32,870 nucleotides of DNA from an uncultured Saprospiraceae bacterium (GTDB lineage: Bacteria > Bacteroidota > Bacteroidia > Chitinophagales > Saprospiraceae): assembly GCA_937929945.1 (NCBI GenBank), contig CALFUK010000051.1, positions 1-32,870 of the forward strand, given 5' to 3'. Shown here in pieces: positions 16,753 through 25,812 of the stretch. Positions within the stretch are counted from its first letter, which is position 1. Every line of letters begins with the position of its first letter. The notes beneath the pieces were generated by a model. The model was not told where the DNA came from, did no database searches, and worked only from the letters and a program-made list of their open reading frames with translations. Both the position numbers and the translations under genes were made by a program.

Positions 16753-17670
16753 ATGAAAACCATTCTCATTGCAGGAGGCACGGGGCTAATCGGATCCAGG
16801 CTCACCACCATCTTAGCCCAAAAAGGTCATCAAGTCAAGATACTCACTCGCTCAGCAAGATCATCTGACAATGACAAAATCAGCTATCATCAGTGGGATC
16901 TCAAGACTCAGACTGCTGACCCAGAGGCATTTGACTGTGATGTCATCATCAATCTCACTGGTGCTGGAATAGCTGATCAGCGCTGGTCAGAAAACAGAAA
17001 AAAAGTGATCCTCGAAAGTCGAGTGAATAGCATCAAACTGATCGGTAAAATGATCACTCAACTCCCTGAAAAGCCTTCCTATATAGGCGCCTCAGCAGTA
17101 GGCATTTATGGTGATTCGGAGAAGACTATGATGAGAGAGTCCGAAATCTCATCGGACACAGACTTTATGGTAGAAGTGTGCAGACTGTGGGAAGAAGCAC
17201 ACGAATCCATATCGTCCGCCGTAGACCAATTCTCAATGGTGAGAATCGGTATAGTCCTGTCTACTAAAGGTGGTGCTTTAAAAGAAATGCTCAAGCCACT
17301 ACAGCTAGCCCGACAAGGTGTCTATTTCGGTAGTGGTGAAATGATCTACAGCTGGATACATATAGATGATATGTGTCATATCTTAGTGGATCTCGCTGCT
17401 GGTAAAATTCCGTCAGGACTCTATAATGCTGTGGCTCCTCATCCGTCATCTAATAAGGAGATCATCGAGAGCATGATCGACGTGCGTGGGAAGTTTGCTA
17501 TAAAAATCCCTGCCCCCGAATTTACCCTGAAGTTAGCTCTTGGAGAGATGTCGTCTACAATACTGAACAGCACCAGTGTCTCCTCAGAAAAAATAGTAAT
17601 GGCGGGATACAAATTTAAGTATCCCACCATCAATAAAGCTTTGACGCACATATTCGACACATCTGTGTGA
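16753..17670 (+). CDS. TIGR01777-family NAD(P)-dependent SDR protein
   Basis: 305 residues, normal for this extended SDR family (YfcH/SDR39U1-like). The Rossmann dinucleotide loop is GGTGLIGSRL (8-17). INLTGAGIADQRWSENRKK (about 76-94) and IGASAVGIYGD are family hallmarks. Serine and tyrosine of the SDR active site are in the last of these, though the tyrosine is not followed by the standard YxxxK. The C-terminal DUF1731-like part includes SSTILNSTSVSSEKI. The reaction is unknown; bacterial members have been tied loosely to the cell envelope and division. It is divergent from the ABC operon and monocistronic. Confidence 0.9.
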   Translation: MKTILIAGGTGLIGSRLTTILAQKGHQVKILTRSARSSDNDKISYHQWDLKTQTADPEAFDCDVIINLTGAGIADQRWSENRKKVILESRVNSIKLIGKMITQLPEKPSYIGASAVGIYGDSEKTMMRESEISSDTDFMVEVCRLWEEAHESISSAVDQFSMVRIGIVLSTKGGALKEMLKPLQLARQGVYFGSGEMIYSWIHIDDMCHILVDLAAGKIPSGLYNAVAPHPSSNKEIIESMIDVRGKFAIKIPAPEFTLKLALGEMSSTILNSTSVSSEKIVMAGYKFKYPTINKALTHIFDTSV

Positions 17671-17713
17671 CATCTGCCTGTATATCACTGATACAAATTG
17701 ATGTCAGCACTGA

Positions 17714-18136
17714 TCAATGATCGAATACTTCTATTTCTTTCATTTTCTTAACCAAATCAGTGAATTTACCTTTGAATCGTGTGGCTTTCACCATGTGATT
17801 ATCAATCCAATGGTAATTACCACCTCTTGGCTTACCCATGAGTAGTCCATGATACTTGAAATCATGGCCTTTGAGCCATGTCTCTGTGATGGCTCGGTGC
17901 TCTTCCGTTCTGGAAGTGAAGAAGGTGATGATGTGACCTTCGTCGTACCACTGATTGATGATCTCTAAGGCATCAGGATAGTGAGAACAAGTCACCATTC
18001 TCTCTGGCTCCTCATTCGGTACATCGTCACAAATCGTCCCATCGATATCGATGAGGTAGTTTTTAGTGCTTTCGTCTAAAATGGGACTTACAGTTTTACC
18101 TGATTCGTCTTTTAGCTGTTTTAAATTATGAGTCAT
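17714..18136 (-). CDS. Small HAD-superfamily phosphatase-like protein
   Basis: 140 residues with the HAD motif I signature YLIDIDGTICDD (nucleophile Asp30, acid Asp32), motif II Thr/Ser in ITFFTSRTEEH, a conserved lysine in LMGKPRGGNYHWIDNH and a late Asp. This is a minimal HAD core without a cap domain. Close relatives in Bacteroidota are sometimes labelled phosphoheptose isomerase, which the motifs do not support. The gene starts 3 bp after the stop of the M23 peptidase, so the two are one operon. The substrate is unknown; a small phosphate ester is the family expectation. Confidence 0.75.
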   Translation of the reverse strand: MTHNLKQLKDESGKTVSPILDESTKNYLIDIDGTICDDVPNEEPERMVTCSHYPDALEIINQWYDEGHIITFFTSRTEEHRAITETWLKGHDFKYHGLLMGKPRGGNYHWIDNHMVKATRFKGKFTDLVKKMKEIEVFDH

Positions 18137-18139
18137 ATG

Positions 18140-18982
18140 TCAATTAAAGTTTAAATAGTCTATTGGATTAAGTGGATTACCATCGTGCCAGAGCTCAAAA
18201 TGCAAGTGCGGTCCATCAGAAAGTGTCCCGCTATTACCGATGATGGCTATCGCCTCTCCTGCTTTTACATAGTCGCCCTCTGTCTTCAGATTTTTCAGAT
18301 TATGCTTGTAAAATGAGATGACATCATTCGGATGCTGTATGCCTAAAGTGTGACCTGTCTCCAGATTCCACCCTGATACGATCACATGACCATCTTGGAT
18401 GGCTTTGATGGCTGATCCTTTGGGCGCCAATATATCGATGCCCAGGTGCTTCGTCTCAGGATTAAACGCTGAGCTGATCATCCCTGTCAGGGGTGCTTGC
18501 AGATTTATCCGATTCATAGCATCCCGCTTCTTGATCATGGGCAGCTGAGTCACCCCCTCTCGTACAGCTGCTGATGCATCAGGCGCTGGTGCGACTAGCG
18601 TCTGTCCCGGCTGACCCTGGTATGAGATCGCTGTACCATCAGCTGTCAGCCGATTTTTTATGCCCTGGATGTAGACACGCTGCATGGCTAAAGAGTCCTG
18701 AATCTGATCTAAATCCCGAGTCAATTGGATAAATTGAGGATTAGATTCGAAATCTGCGTACCCTGGAATCAACTTTTTGAATGGGGTAAATACAATGAAC
18801 AGGACGATAAAGAGCCCTAAAATTACGACAAAAGAACTGATTAACGCATATATATTGCCAAGAGTTAAGATAGTAGAGCTCACTTCCTCAAAGGTTTCAT
18901 CATTCAGCACGACCAATCTGTAGCGGTCTTTTAACCGCTCAGCCAGTGGCTTTTTGGAGTCTGATGAGTTATTAGTGGCCAA
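18140..18982 (-). CDS. M23-family (LytM-like) membrane-anchored peptidase
   Basis: 280 residues. A cytoplasmic start is followed by one membrane helix (about 42-66), a short coiled-coil (about 83-112: LTRDLDQIQDSLAMQ), a linker and a C-terminal M23 domain. All zinc and catalytic residues are present: His179 and Asp183 (KHLGIDI), His259 and His261 (GPHLHFELW). It should therefore be an active endopeptidase on peptidoglycan cross-links in the periplasm, not a degenerate EnvC/NlpD-type activator. The start is ATG at 18982. It is divergent from SprE/PorW, and the two share a 164-bp intergenic region. Confidence 0.9.
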   Translation of the reverse strand: MATNNSSDSKKPLAERLKDRYRLVVLNDETFEEVSSTILTLGNIYALISSFVVILGLFIVLFIVFTPFKKLIPGYADFESNPQFIQLTRDLDQIQDSLAMQRVYIQGIKNRLTADGTAISYQGQPGQTLVAPAPDASAAVREGVTQLPMIKKRDAMNRINLQAPLTGMISSAFNPETKHLGIDILAPKGSAIKAIQDGHVIVSGWNLETGHTLGIQHPNDVISFYKHNLKNLKTEGDYVKAGEAIAIIGNSGTLSDGPHLHFELWHDGNPLNPIDYLNFN

Positions 18983-19036
18983 TGTCTTGTAATTTTACCT
19001 TCAGCATTTAACTATAATATGTAAATGCCATCAAAA

Positions 19037-19044
19037 TATATTTG
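19037..19044 (+). promoter_or_regulatory. -7 promoter box for sprE/porW
   Basis: TATATTTG matches TAnnTTTG perfectly and implies a 5' leader of about 95 bases. No convincing -33 TTTG stands at the right distance. The same segment read on the minus strand gives TATATTTTG, one base longer than consensus, which may serve the divergent M23 gene. Confidence 0.45.
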
Positions 19045-19146
19045 CACGATTTGTGTTTAATTGTAGATATACTTATCACGTGGAGATGCAAAATTAATGC
19101 ATTTCTCTTGATAAATATTGCATATAATCCTAACATCTAATTACAG

Positions 19147-22100
19147 TTGAATTTGAACAAGTATATTTCTTTGGTCTTCATCATCAGTATTTCTACCGTC
19201 TTTCAAGCTTGTAAGACGACTAAGAAGAAGGGTGAAATGGGTTGGGTAGGTAAGCAGTATCACGACATCACCTCCCGATTCAATGGATACTATAATGCAG
19301 ATGTCATCTATGAGGAGAGCTATGCATCCTTAGAACAATCGTATCCCGAAAATTACACTCAGATACTCCCCGTATACCCTGCGATCACGATCGATAATCC
19401 TGAGACCGAAGCCGCTAACTTAGACAAAGCCATAGAAAAGGTAGCGACCGTCGCTAATCTGCACCCCGGAAGTAAATGGATCGACGACTGCTATGTCATG
19501 ATGGGCAAATCCCAATACCTCAAGCAAGACTACGAGTCTGCCGAAGAGACCCTCAAATACTTTCAAGGGAACTTCAATCCTGCAGACCCCAACTCAAAAG
19601 CATTCAACACTGGTAAGAAAGACCCTAAGAAAGAACGTAAAAATCAAGTCAGAGAAGATCGCAAGACCAGAGAAATAGAACGCAAGAAAGCAGACGAAGA
19701 GAGAGAAGAAGACAATAAGCTCAAAGCTAAGGTAAAAGAAGCTCAAAGCAAGATCAAAGATAAAGTCAGAGGGATCAAGGACAGCAAAAAAGAGTTTGTC
19801 GCTAAGAGAAAGAAGGAATATGATGACCTCAGAAAGAACCTTAAAGAGCAGACGGCCAAAATCAAAAAAGACAATAAAAAATCAGAAGAAAAGCTGAGAG
19901 ACGAGATCAAAGATCTCAAAGCTGATCTGGTCAAAGTATCAAAGAAAGAACGAGAGACCGAAAAAGAAAGAAAACTAAAGGAGAGACAAAAGGCTACTAA
20001 GGAGAGATCTCGATCCGAAAAACGAAAGAAAGAACCGAAGAAAGAAGGCACTTCAGGCCAAAAACAAGTCGCTGTGGTCAACGCCTCAGATCAGATCAGA
20101 CAGCAAATAGAAGCAAAAGAAGCAGCATTAGAAGCGCTGAAAGAACGCAATACAGAACAAGAAGCTCAGCAACAAACCACAAGCACGAAGCAGCTCGAAG
20201 AATTCAAGCAGCAAAGCGAAAAGCTGGAAGAAGAATATGATGAGCAAGCCACTGATGTAGTCGAGCAGGCAGAAGAGAAGAAAAAGAAAGAAGCCGAAGA
20301 AAAAGAAAGATTAGAGCAGGAAGCCATAGCCGCAGAGCAGGCAGCTGCTGATGCTGCTATCGAAGAAGCCAATCGACCAGAGAAAGATAAGATTAAGACA
20401 CGTGATAATCTGGGCAAAGCGGGATTCATGAAGCACCGACCAGCCTATGCAGAAGGTATATACTGGCTCAGTATGACCTACATAGAGAGGCAAAACTTCT
20501 ATCTGGCAGAATATCTGCTGAACACGCTCAATGAGAATCCAGACATCTCCAAAGACCTAGCTAAGCGACTACCAGCCGCCAATGCCCACCTATATCTGTC
20601 GCAAGAGCGATATGAGCAAGCGGTACCAGAGCTAGAAATAGCCATAGACCGAGCTAAAAAGAAAAAGGAGAAAGCCAGGTATGCCTTCATCTTGGCACAG
20701 CTGCTAGAGAAAAGAGGCCAGAACGCTGAGGCCAGCGGAGCTTATAAGCGAGCGAAAGACATGAGCCGCGATTATGAAATGAAATTCAACTCAGAGCTGG
20801 CTATGATCCGAACCTCGTGGTCATCAGGCATAGCCTCGATGGACAAGGTGCAGAAGCAGCTCAAAAAAATGTCCAAAGACGAGAAAAACATAGACTACTT
20901 GGATCAGGTATTCTACACGAAGGCCGAGCTAAAATTAGCAGCGGGGGATCAAGAAGGAGCGATGGCTGACTTCAAAGAAGCCGCGAGCTATGGTGGTGGG
21001 AATACAGCCAGACAATCAGAATCATACTACAGGCTAGCCAGTCTATTCTACAGCTCAGACGACTACATCTATGCGAAGGTCTACTACGACAGCACCCTGC
21101 AGGTGATGCCTGAAAAAGATGAGCGCTACGCAGATGTCAAAAAACTAAATGATAACCTAAGCTCCATCGCCCAGAATGCAGAGATCGTAGAGAGGCAAGA
21201 CTCGCTCCTGGCACTTGGAGCCATGGATAAGGCAGCCCTCAATCAGTGGGCAGAAGAGAAATACGAAGCGCAGCTAGAAGCGGCGGTCACACCTGAAGAT
21301 AGCGAACCAGAACCAACAGCTACTAAGACACCAAGAGCCATCCAAGGCAACCAGCTCAAAAGCACATTCTTCGCTTACAACCCGCTGGTACTGCAGAAAG
21401 GCAAGTTTGACTTTCAAAGAAAATGGGGCTCACGACCTATAGCAGATAACTGGAGAAGAGGCGCCGTAGTAGGTGAGTACACCATAGAGGAGGACATCGA
21501 AGATATAGCTGAGCAAGCATCAGACAGCGAGCGCCAGAAGGCCATTGATGAAATACTCAGAGAGGTGCCTACCACTTCTGCCCAAAGGCGAGTGGCTAAT
21601 GAAAAGCTACAGATGGCATTATTCTCCCTCGGTACAGATCTTAGAAATAACTTAGGCAACTACGCCAAATCCAATGACCGCTTAGTCGAATTCATAGAGC
21701 GGTATCCTGATTCAGACCAATTACTCAATGTCTACTATTATCTCTACCTCAATCATCAAGAGCTGGGTAATGAGGCGGGAGCCAATATTTACTTGAATCT
21801 GATCAAATCAGAATTCCCCGAATCAGACTTTGCTAAGGCACTGGTCGATCCGTCCTATGCAGAAGAGATGGAGACTGACCAAAAGAAACTGCTGGACTAC
21901 TATGATGTGACTTACATCAACTTTGAGAGTGGAGACTACCAGACGACCATAGAAAGGGCGAAAGAATCCGTGACTCTTTTTGGTAAGGATAATGACTATG
22001 CCATCAAATTCGACCTGCTCTCTGTAATGAGTACTGGGGCTATAGAGGGCAAGCCATTCTACATCACTGGTTTGAAGGACTTCATCGCCAGACATCCGAA

Positions 22101-22572
22101 TACAGCAGAGACGACTAGAGCTAATGAAATTCTGAGATTTCTCAAAGGTGATGAAGAAGCATTTAACAAGGAGCTGAATGAAGAAAAACTCGCTAACTTC
22201 AAAAGACAAGACGAGAAGCTCCACTACATCATAATCGTCCTCTATGATCTGGACTCAGATGAGATGAAAAAAGCAAAAGTCGCTGTATCAGGATACAATC
22301 AAAAATTTCATAAGCTCGCTAAGCTGCGGATGTCAAATATCTATCTGAATACGGAGACCAAGTCCCAGATCATCCTCATCAGAAGTTTTGAAAATAAAGG
22401 CAAAGCTCAGGACTATCTGGATATCTCACAGAGAAATCTGAAGGATCACTTAGACCCTGACAATTACCAGTACGATGTATTCTCTGTGACGACGAATAAC
22501 TACCGCGAGATTATGAAGCAGAAGACCACCAAAAACTATGAGTCTTTCTACGACATTCACTACCGAAAATAG
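19147..22572 (+). CDS. SprE/PorW-family type IX secretion lipoprotein
   Basis: 1141 residues. The signal peptide ends in a lipobox (STVFQAC, Cys21), and the mature start KTTKKKGEMGWVGKQYHDITSRFNGYYNA is typical of SprE/PorW, a periplasmic/outer-membrane lipoprotein needed by type IX secretion and gliding. TPR-like helices follow (about 75-150) and resume at about 420-1000. Between them, residues about 155-405 form a Lys/Glu/Arg-rich coiled coil. This explains the excess over the roughly 870 residues of the F. johnsoniae protein. The start is TTG; a second in-frame TTG at 19153 is equally good. No other T9SS genes are in view. Confidence 0.85.
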   Translation: MNLNKYISLVFIISISTVFQACKTTKKKGEMGWVGKQYHDITSRFNGYYNADVIYEESYASLEQSYPENYTQILPVYPAITIDNPETEAANLDKAIEKVATVANLHPGSKWIDDCYVMMGKSQYLKQDYESAEETLKYFQGNFNPADPNSKAFNTGKKDPKKERKNQVREDRKTREIERKKADEEREEDNKLKAKVKEAQSKIKDKVRGIKDSKKEFVAKRKKEYDDLRKNLKEQTAKIKKDNKKSEEKLRDEIKDLKADLVKVSKKERETEKERKLKERQKATKERSRSEKRKKEPKKEGTSGQKQVAVVNASDQIRQQIEAKEAALEALKERNTEQEAQQQTTSTKQLEEFKQQSEKLEEEYDEQATDVVEQAEEKKKKEAEEKERLEQEAIAAEQAAADAAIEEANRPEKDKIKTRDNLGKAGFMKHRPAYAEGIYWLSMTYIERQNFYLAEYLLNTLNENPDISKDLAKRLPAANAHLYLSQERYEQAVPELEIAIDRAKKKKEKARYAFILAQLLEKRGQNAEASGAYKRAKDMSRDYEMKFNSELAMIRTSWSSGIASMDKVQKQLKKMSKDEKNIDYLDQVFYTKAELKLAAGDQEGAMADFKEAASYGGGNTARQSESYYRLASLFYSSDDYIYAKVYYDSTLQVMPEKDERYADVKKLNDNLSSIAQNAEIVERQDSLLALGAMDKAALNQWAEEKYEAQLEAAVTPEDSEPEPTATKTPRAIQGNQLKSTFFAYNPLVLQKGKFDFQRKWGSRPIADNWRRGAVVGEYTIEEDIEDIAEQASDSERQKAIDEILREVPTTSAQRRVANEKLQMALFSLGTDLRNNLGNYAKSNDRLVEFIERYPDSDQLLNVYYYLYLNHQELGNEAGANIYLNLIKSEFPESDFAKALVDPSYAEEMETDQKKLLDYYDVTYINFESGDYQTTIERAKESVTLFGKDNDYAIKFDLLSVMSTGAIEGKPFYITGLKDFIARHPNTAETTRANEILRFLKGDEEAFNKELNEEKLANFKRQDEKLHYIIIVLYDLDSDEMKKAKVAVSGYNQKFHKLAKLRMSNIYLNTETKSQIILIRSFENKGKAQDYLDISQRNLKDHLDPDNYQYDVFSVTTNNYREIMKQKTTKNYESFYDIHYRK

Positions 22573-22814
22573 AGATTGTATTCTCAGCTAAAATCAATCG
22601 CTAAGACAATACTCCCCGATCGCTTACTCAGGAGTAAAAAGAAGGGATGATCCCCTATGTAAAGAAGTTGATCAATCTTAACAAGAAAATCATGTTGGCT
22701 TACAAGCAAATGATAATACACTCATTTGCCGAAAATAAAAGTGCCGCAAGCTCTTTTACGATCCCCCTTCATTAGCCTAACAAAATCTTATCTTTGCCTT
22801 CTTAAAATTAGAGC
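22573..22814 (+). other. Intergenic region upstream of pheT with a small hairpin
   Basis: This 242-bp gap holds a 7-bp inverted repeat, GCAAATG (22706-22712) and CATTTGC (22723-22729). It also holds a weaker TACTCC/GGAGTA pair near 22605-22635, which may be the end of the sprE/porW transcript. There is no T-tract strong enough to call a terminator, and I see no gene. Confidence 0.4.
22789..22796 (+). promoter_or_regulatory. -7 promoter box for pheT
   Basis: TATCTTTG is a perfect TAnnTTTG match, 18 bp before the pheT ATG. It implies a very short leader of about a dozen bases. No clear -33 element. Confidence 0.5.
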
Positions 22815-25253
22815 ATGAAGATTTCATTGAACTGGCTGAAAGAATACATCGACATCACTGTGGGTCCAGAAAAACTCTCAGAGATCCTAACAGATCTGGG
22901 ACTAGAGGTAGAAGGCATGGAGAAGCTCGAAGGCGTGAAGGGCGGCCTGGAAGGCGTCGTAGTGGGGCATGTGGTAGAGTGCGGTAAGCATCCGAATGCC
23001 GATCGGCTGTCCTTGACCAAGGTAGATCTCGGTGGAGCAGAGCCAGTGCAGATCGTCTGCGGAGCACCTAATGTCGCTGAGGGCCAGAAGGTCTTAGTAG
23101 CTACGACAGGCTGCACCCTCTACCCTACGGATGGTGAGCCCTTCAAAATCAAAAAAGGAAAAATCAGAGGCGAGGTATCTGAAGGCATGATCTGTGCAGA
23201 GGATGAGCTGGGGCTGGGTACTGACCACGATGGGATCATGGTGCTGCCAGATGAGGCTATCGCAGGGACTCCCGCTAAGCAGCAGCTCGAACTGAAAGAT
23301 GACATCATCTATGACATAGGGCTCACCCCGAATCGATCGGACGCTACCTCTCACATTGGCGTAGTGAAGGACCTCATCGCCTATTTCAAAGTACACGACA
23401 TCGGCTCCAGTAAAATCAAAATTCCGGATGTCTATAATTTCAGTGTAGATACCAACGAACACAATAACATCACGGTAGATATAGAAGATAAAGTAGGCTG
23501 TCCGCGCTTCTCAGGCGTGGCCCTGAGCGGCATCAAAGTGGGTGAATCTCCAGACTGGATGAAGCAGCGACTGAAGGCTATCGGCGTCAGACCCATCAAT
23601 AATATTGTAGACATCACTAACTATGTCCTGCACGAGACGGGACAACCACTTCACGCCTATGATCTGGATCAGATCAAGGCGAATAAAGTGATCGTGAAAT
23701 GCCTGCCAGAAGGTACAGCATTCAAATCACTGGATGACAAGGTGAGAAAGCTGCGTGCTACCGACCTGATGGTCTGCAATGGCTTAGGCGAGGGCATGTG
23801 TATCGCTGGTGTATTCGGTGGTGCAGAGAGTGGTGTGGTGGATCATACCCAGAATATCTTCTTAGAGGCTGCCCACTTCAATGCGAAGCAGCTGAGAGTG
23901 ACCAGCACCAAGCACCTACTACGCACAGATGCAGCCATGCGATTTGAAAAGGGGACAGACCCAAATCAGACGCTCTACGCTCTAAAACGAGCGGCCTTGC
24001 TGATGAAGGAATATGCCAGTGCTCAGATCAGCTCCGACATCATAGACGTCTATCCCCAAGAGATCCTACCAGCTAAGATCAGCGTGACCTATGAGAAACT
24101 AAATAAAGTCATCGGTATGGAGATGGAGAAAGAGGACATCTCTACCATCTTAGATGCATTAGATATTGAAATAGAATCGACCAATCAAGAATCATTCACC
24201 GTCAAAATCCCGACGAATAAAGCCGATGTCACCAGAGATGCAGATGTGATAGAAGAAATACTACGCGTCTATGGATTTAATAACATCCCGATCTCTGATG
24301 TACTCAAGACATCTATCACCTTTGAAAAATATCCCACCAGACTACAGGTGATCGATAGTCTGGCTGGCCTGCTAACGGGTAAAGGCTACCATGAGATGAT
24401 GAATCTATCACTGATCCAATCCAGTCAATATGCAGATCATCTACCTCAATACACCGAGCAGCTGGTCTACATCAATAATACCTCTAACATACACCTGGAT
24501 GTGATGAGACCTGAGATGCTACTACCCGCTCTCCAAGTGATCGCCTACAATCACAACAGGCAACATAAAAACCTAAAATACTTCGAAATAGGCCGTGACT
24601 ACCAGCAAAAAGAAGGTGAGATAACGGAGACGAATAAGCTCATCCTCATCAGTACTGGCGCTCTTTCAGCGCAAAACTGGAATCAAGCAGATCACAACGC
24701 AGACTTCTACAGCCTCAGAAGAATGGTAGACGAAATCCTCATAAAGGCCGGCGCTAAATCATACAAAACCCAAGAGCTGAGTGATGATCGATTCGCCTAT
24801 GGTCTCTCCTATGCCAGAGGCAAGGACCACATCGTCAGCTTTGGTAAAGTGAGCCAGAAGCTCACTACAGGTATGGGGATTTCTGATGAAGTGTATTACG
24901 CAGAATTCGCTGCTGACATGCTGCAAACCTTAGCGACACAGGCCAAGACCAAGATCAGCAGCATCAATAAGTATCCGACAGTCAGAAGAGATCTGGCACT
25001 GGTGCTTGACGAATCCAAATCATTCCAAGAGATAGAATCGATTGTCAAAAGAGCTGATAAAAAACTCATCAAAGAAGTCGGACTCTTCGATATATACAAG
25101 AATGACGAACAGCTCGGCAAGGGCAAAAAGTCATACGCCATCAGTATTATCTTTGAGGACCAGACCAAGACATTGCAAGATAAAGAGATAGACAAGGTCA
25201 TGAATAAGATGATCTCGCTGCTGAAATCAGAAGGCCAAGCAGATATCAGATAG
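22815..25253 (+). CDS. pheT: Phenylalanyl-tRNA synthetase beta subunit
   Basis: 812 residues, full length. The N-terminus MKISLNWLKEYIDI is diagnostic. The EMAP-like tRNA-binding domain (about 40-155) contains HPNADRLSLTKVDLG and IVCGAPNVAEGQKV. Then come the B3/B4 editing domain (about 210-400), B5 (about 405-475, with KADVTRDADVIEEILRVYG), the catalytic-like core and the C-terminal ferredoxin-fold anticodon-binding domain (about 720-812, YPTVRRDLALVLDE). With the alpha subunit, encoded elsewhere, it charges tRNA-Phe and edits mischarged Tyr-tRNA. It has its own -7 box. No frameshift or missing domain is seen. Confidence 0.97.
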   Translation: MKISLNWLKEYIDITVGPEKLSEILTDLGLEVEGMEKLEGVKGGLEGVVVGHVVECGKHPNADRLSLTKVDLGGAEPVQIVCGAPNVAEGQKVLVATTGCTLYPTDGEPFKIKKGKIRGEVSEGMICAEDELGLGTDHDGIMVLPDEAIAGTPAKQQLELKDDIIYDIGLTPNRSDATSHIGVVKDLIAYFKVHDIGSSKIKIPDVYNFSVDTNEHNNITVDIEDKVGCPRFSGVALSGIKVGESPDWMKQRLKAIGVRPINNIVDITNYVLHETGQPLHAYDLDQIKANKVIVKCLPEGTAFKSLDDKVRKLRATDLMVCNGLGEGMCIAGVFGGAESGVVDHTQNIFLEAAHFNAKQLRVTSTKHLLRTDAAMRFEKGTDPNQTLYALKRAALLMKEYASAQISSDIIDVYPQEILPAKISVTYEKLNKVIGMEMEKEDISTILDALDIEIESTNQESFTVKIPTNKADVTRDADVIEEILRVYGFNNIPISDVLKTSITFEKYPTRLQVIDSLAGLLTGKGYHEMMNLSLIQSSQYADHLPQYTEQLVYINNTSNIHLDVMRPEMLLPALQVIAYNHNRQHKNLKYFEIGRDYQQKEGEITETNKLILISTGALSAQNWNQADHNADFYSLRRMVDEILIKAGAKSYKTQELSDDRFAYGLSYARGKDHIVSFGKVSQKLTTGMGISDEVYYAEFAADMLQTLATQAKTKISSINKYPTVRRDLALVLDESKSFQEIESIVKRADKKLIKEVGLFDIYKNDEQLGKGKKSYAISIIFEDQTKTLQDKEIDKVMNKMISLLKSEGQADIR

Positions 25254-25273
25254 GACTGACTGGTCTTCATGCA

Positions 25274-25480
25274 AAGCAGGAAGAAGCAGAAGGACTAAAT
25301 GTACTTCTGATAAGGAAGGAACCGACCTCGTCGAAGGCCTCCCGACTTGATATGACTTTTACCTCTCCCCAAAGACCTGTCAAATATCCCGTTGTCAAAG
25401 CTGCTTTTAAGCCTTGACAATGGGCGATAAAGGGAAATAGAAGGCGAAATGGATAAAATGCAGTGTTCTTGCTGGATTTA
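25274..25480 (+). ncRNA. Possible structured RNA between pheT and the zapA operon
   Basis: This gap shows stacked hairpins. CAGAAG/CTTCTG lies at 25287-25309. A strong stem with arms CCCGTTGTCAA and TTGACAATGGG (one G-T wobble) lies at 25388-25424. A weak outer pairing links AAA-g-CAG-g-AAGAA near 25273 with TTCTT-g-CTG near 25467. Together these suggest a rod of about 200 bases. A 6S-like RNA near zapA is one idea, drawn from the location of ssrS in proteobacteria, but no conserved 6S sequence was recognised. The strand is assumed to follow the neighbours. Confidence 0.25.
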
Positions 25481-25505
25481 AGATACTTAGGCACGGTTTT
25501 ATACG

Positions 25506-25513
25506 TATATTTG
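25506..25513 (+). promoter_or_regulatory. -7 promoter box for the coiled-coil/zapA operon
   Basis: TATATTTG matches TAnnTTTG perfectly and ends only 5 bp before the ATG at 25519. Transcription would start at or next to the start codon, so the message is probably leaderless. No strong -33 element is visible. Confidence 0.5.
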
Positions 25514-25518
25514 ACAGA

Positions 25519-25812
25519 ATGTCAGATTTGCTCCATCGAATCAGATCTATAGAAGAAAGACTTAAGCTCGTCTTAGAGTCATATGAAGAGCTGAGAGAGG
25601 CAAATAAAAATCTAACATTTGAAAATGCTGAACTGAATAAAGAAAAAATCCGACTAAAGAAGCTGAACGAATCATTAATCATGGCTCGTGAGACTGCTGA
25701 AGAAAAAGTACGGAAAGATTCAGAGCATGAAGTGAGGGTTAAGGAGGTCAAAATAGAATTAAAACATTACATATCTGAGATAGATAACTGCTTAGAACTA
25801 TTGCAGAATTGA
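25519..25812 (+). CDS. Small coiled-coil protein encoded with ZapA
   Basis: 97 residues, almost entirely predicted coiled coil. Heptad-like hydrophobics run from IRSIEERLKLVLESYEELRE through ENAELNKEKIRLKKLNESL, and the end EIDNCLELLQN is helical. There is no signal peptide or membrane helix. The stop overlaps the zapA ATG by one base (TGATG), implying coupled translation. The size and shape recall ZapB-like division coiled coils and other small proteins that stand before zapA. A partnership with ZapA at the FtsZ ring is an inference from context, not from homology I can verify. Confidence 0.8.
   Translation: MSDLLHRIRSIEERLKLVLESYEELREANKNLTFENAELNKEKIRLKKLNESLIMARETAEEKVRKDSEHEVRVKEVKIELKHYISEIDNCLELLQN

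Noticed and set aside
17714-18136. Phosphoheptose isomerase
   Set aside because: The protein has HAD motifs (DIDGT) and no SIS sugar-isomerase domain.
19743-20429. Long serine/phenylalanine-rich minus-strand frames opposite SprE/PorW
   Set aside because: They are mirror artefacts of the Lys/Glu-rich coding strand (AAG/GAA codons) and have no independent support.
25267-25494. 75-codon minus-strand open frame
   Set aside because: It covers the hairpin region, opposes its neighbours and resembles no protein I know; a non-coding structured region explains it better.
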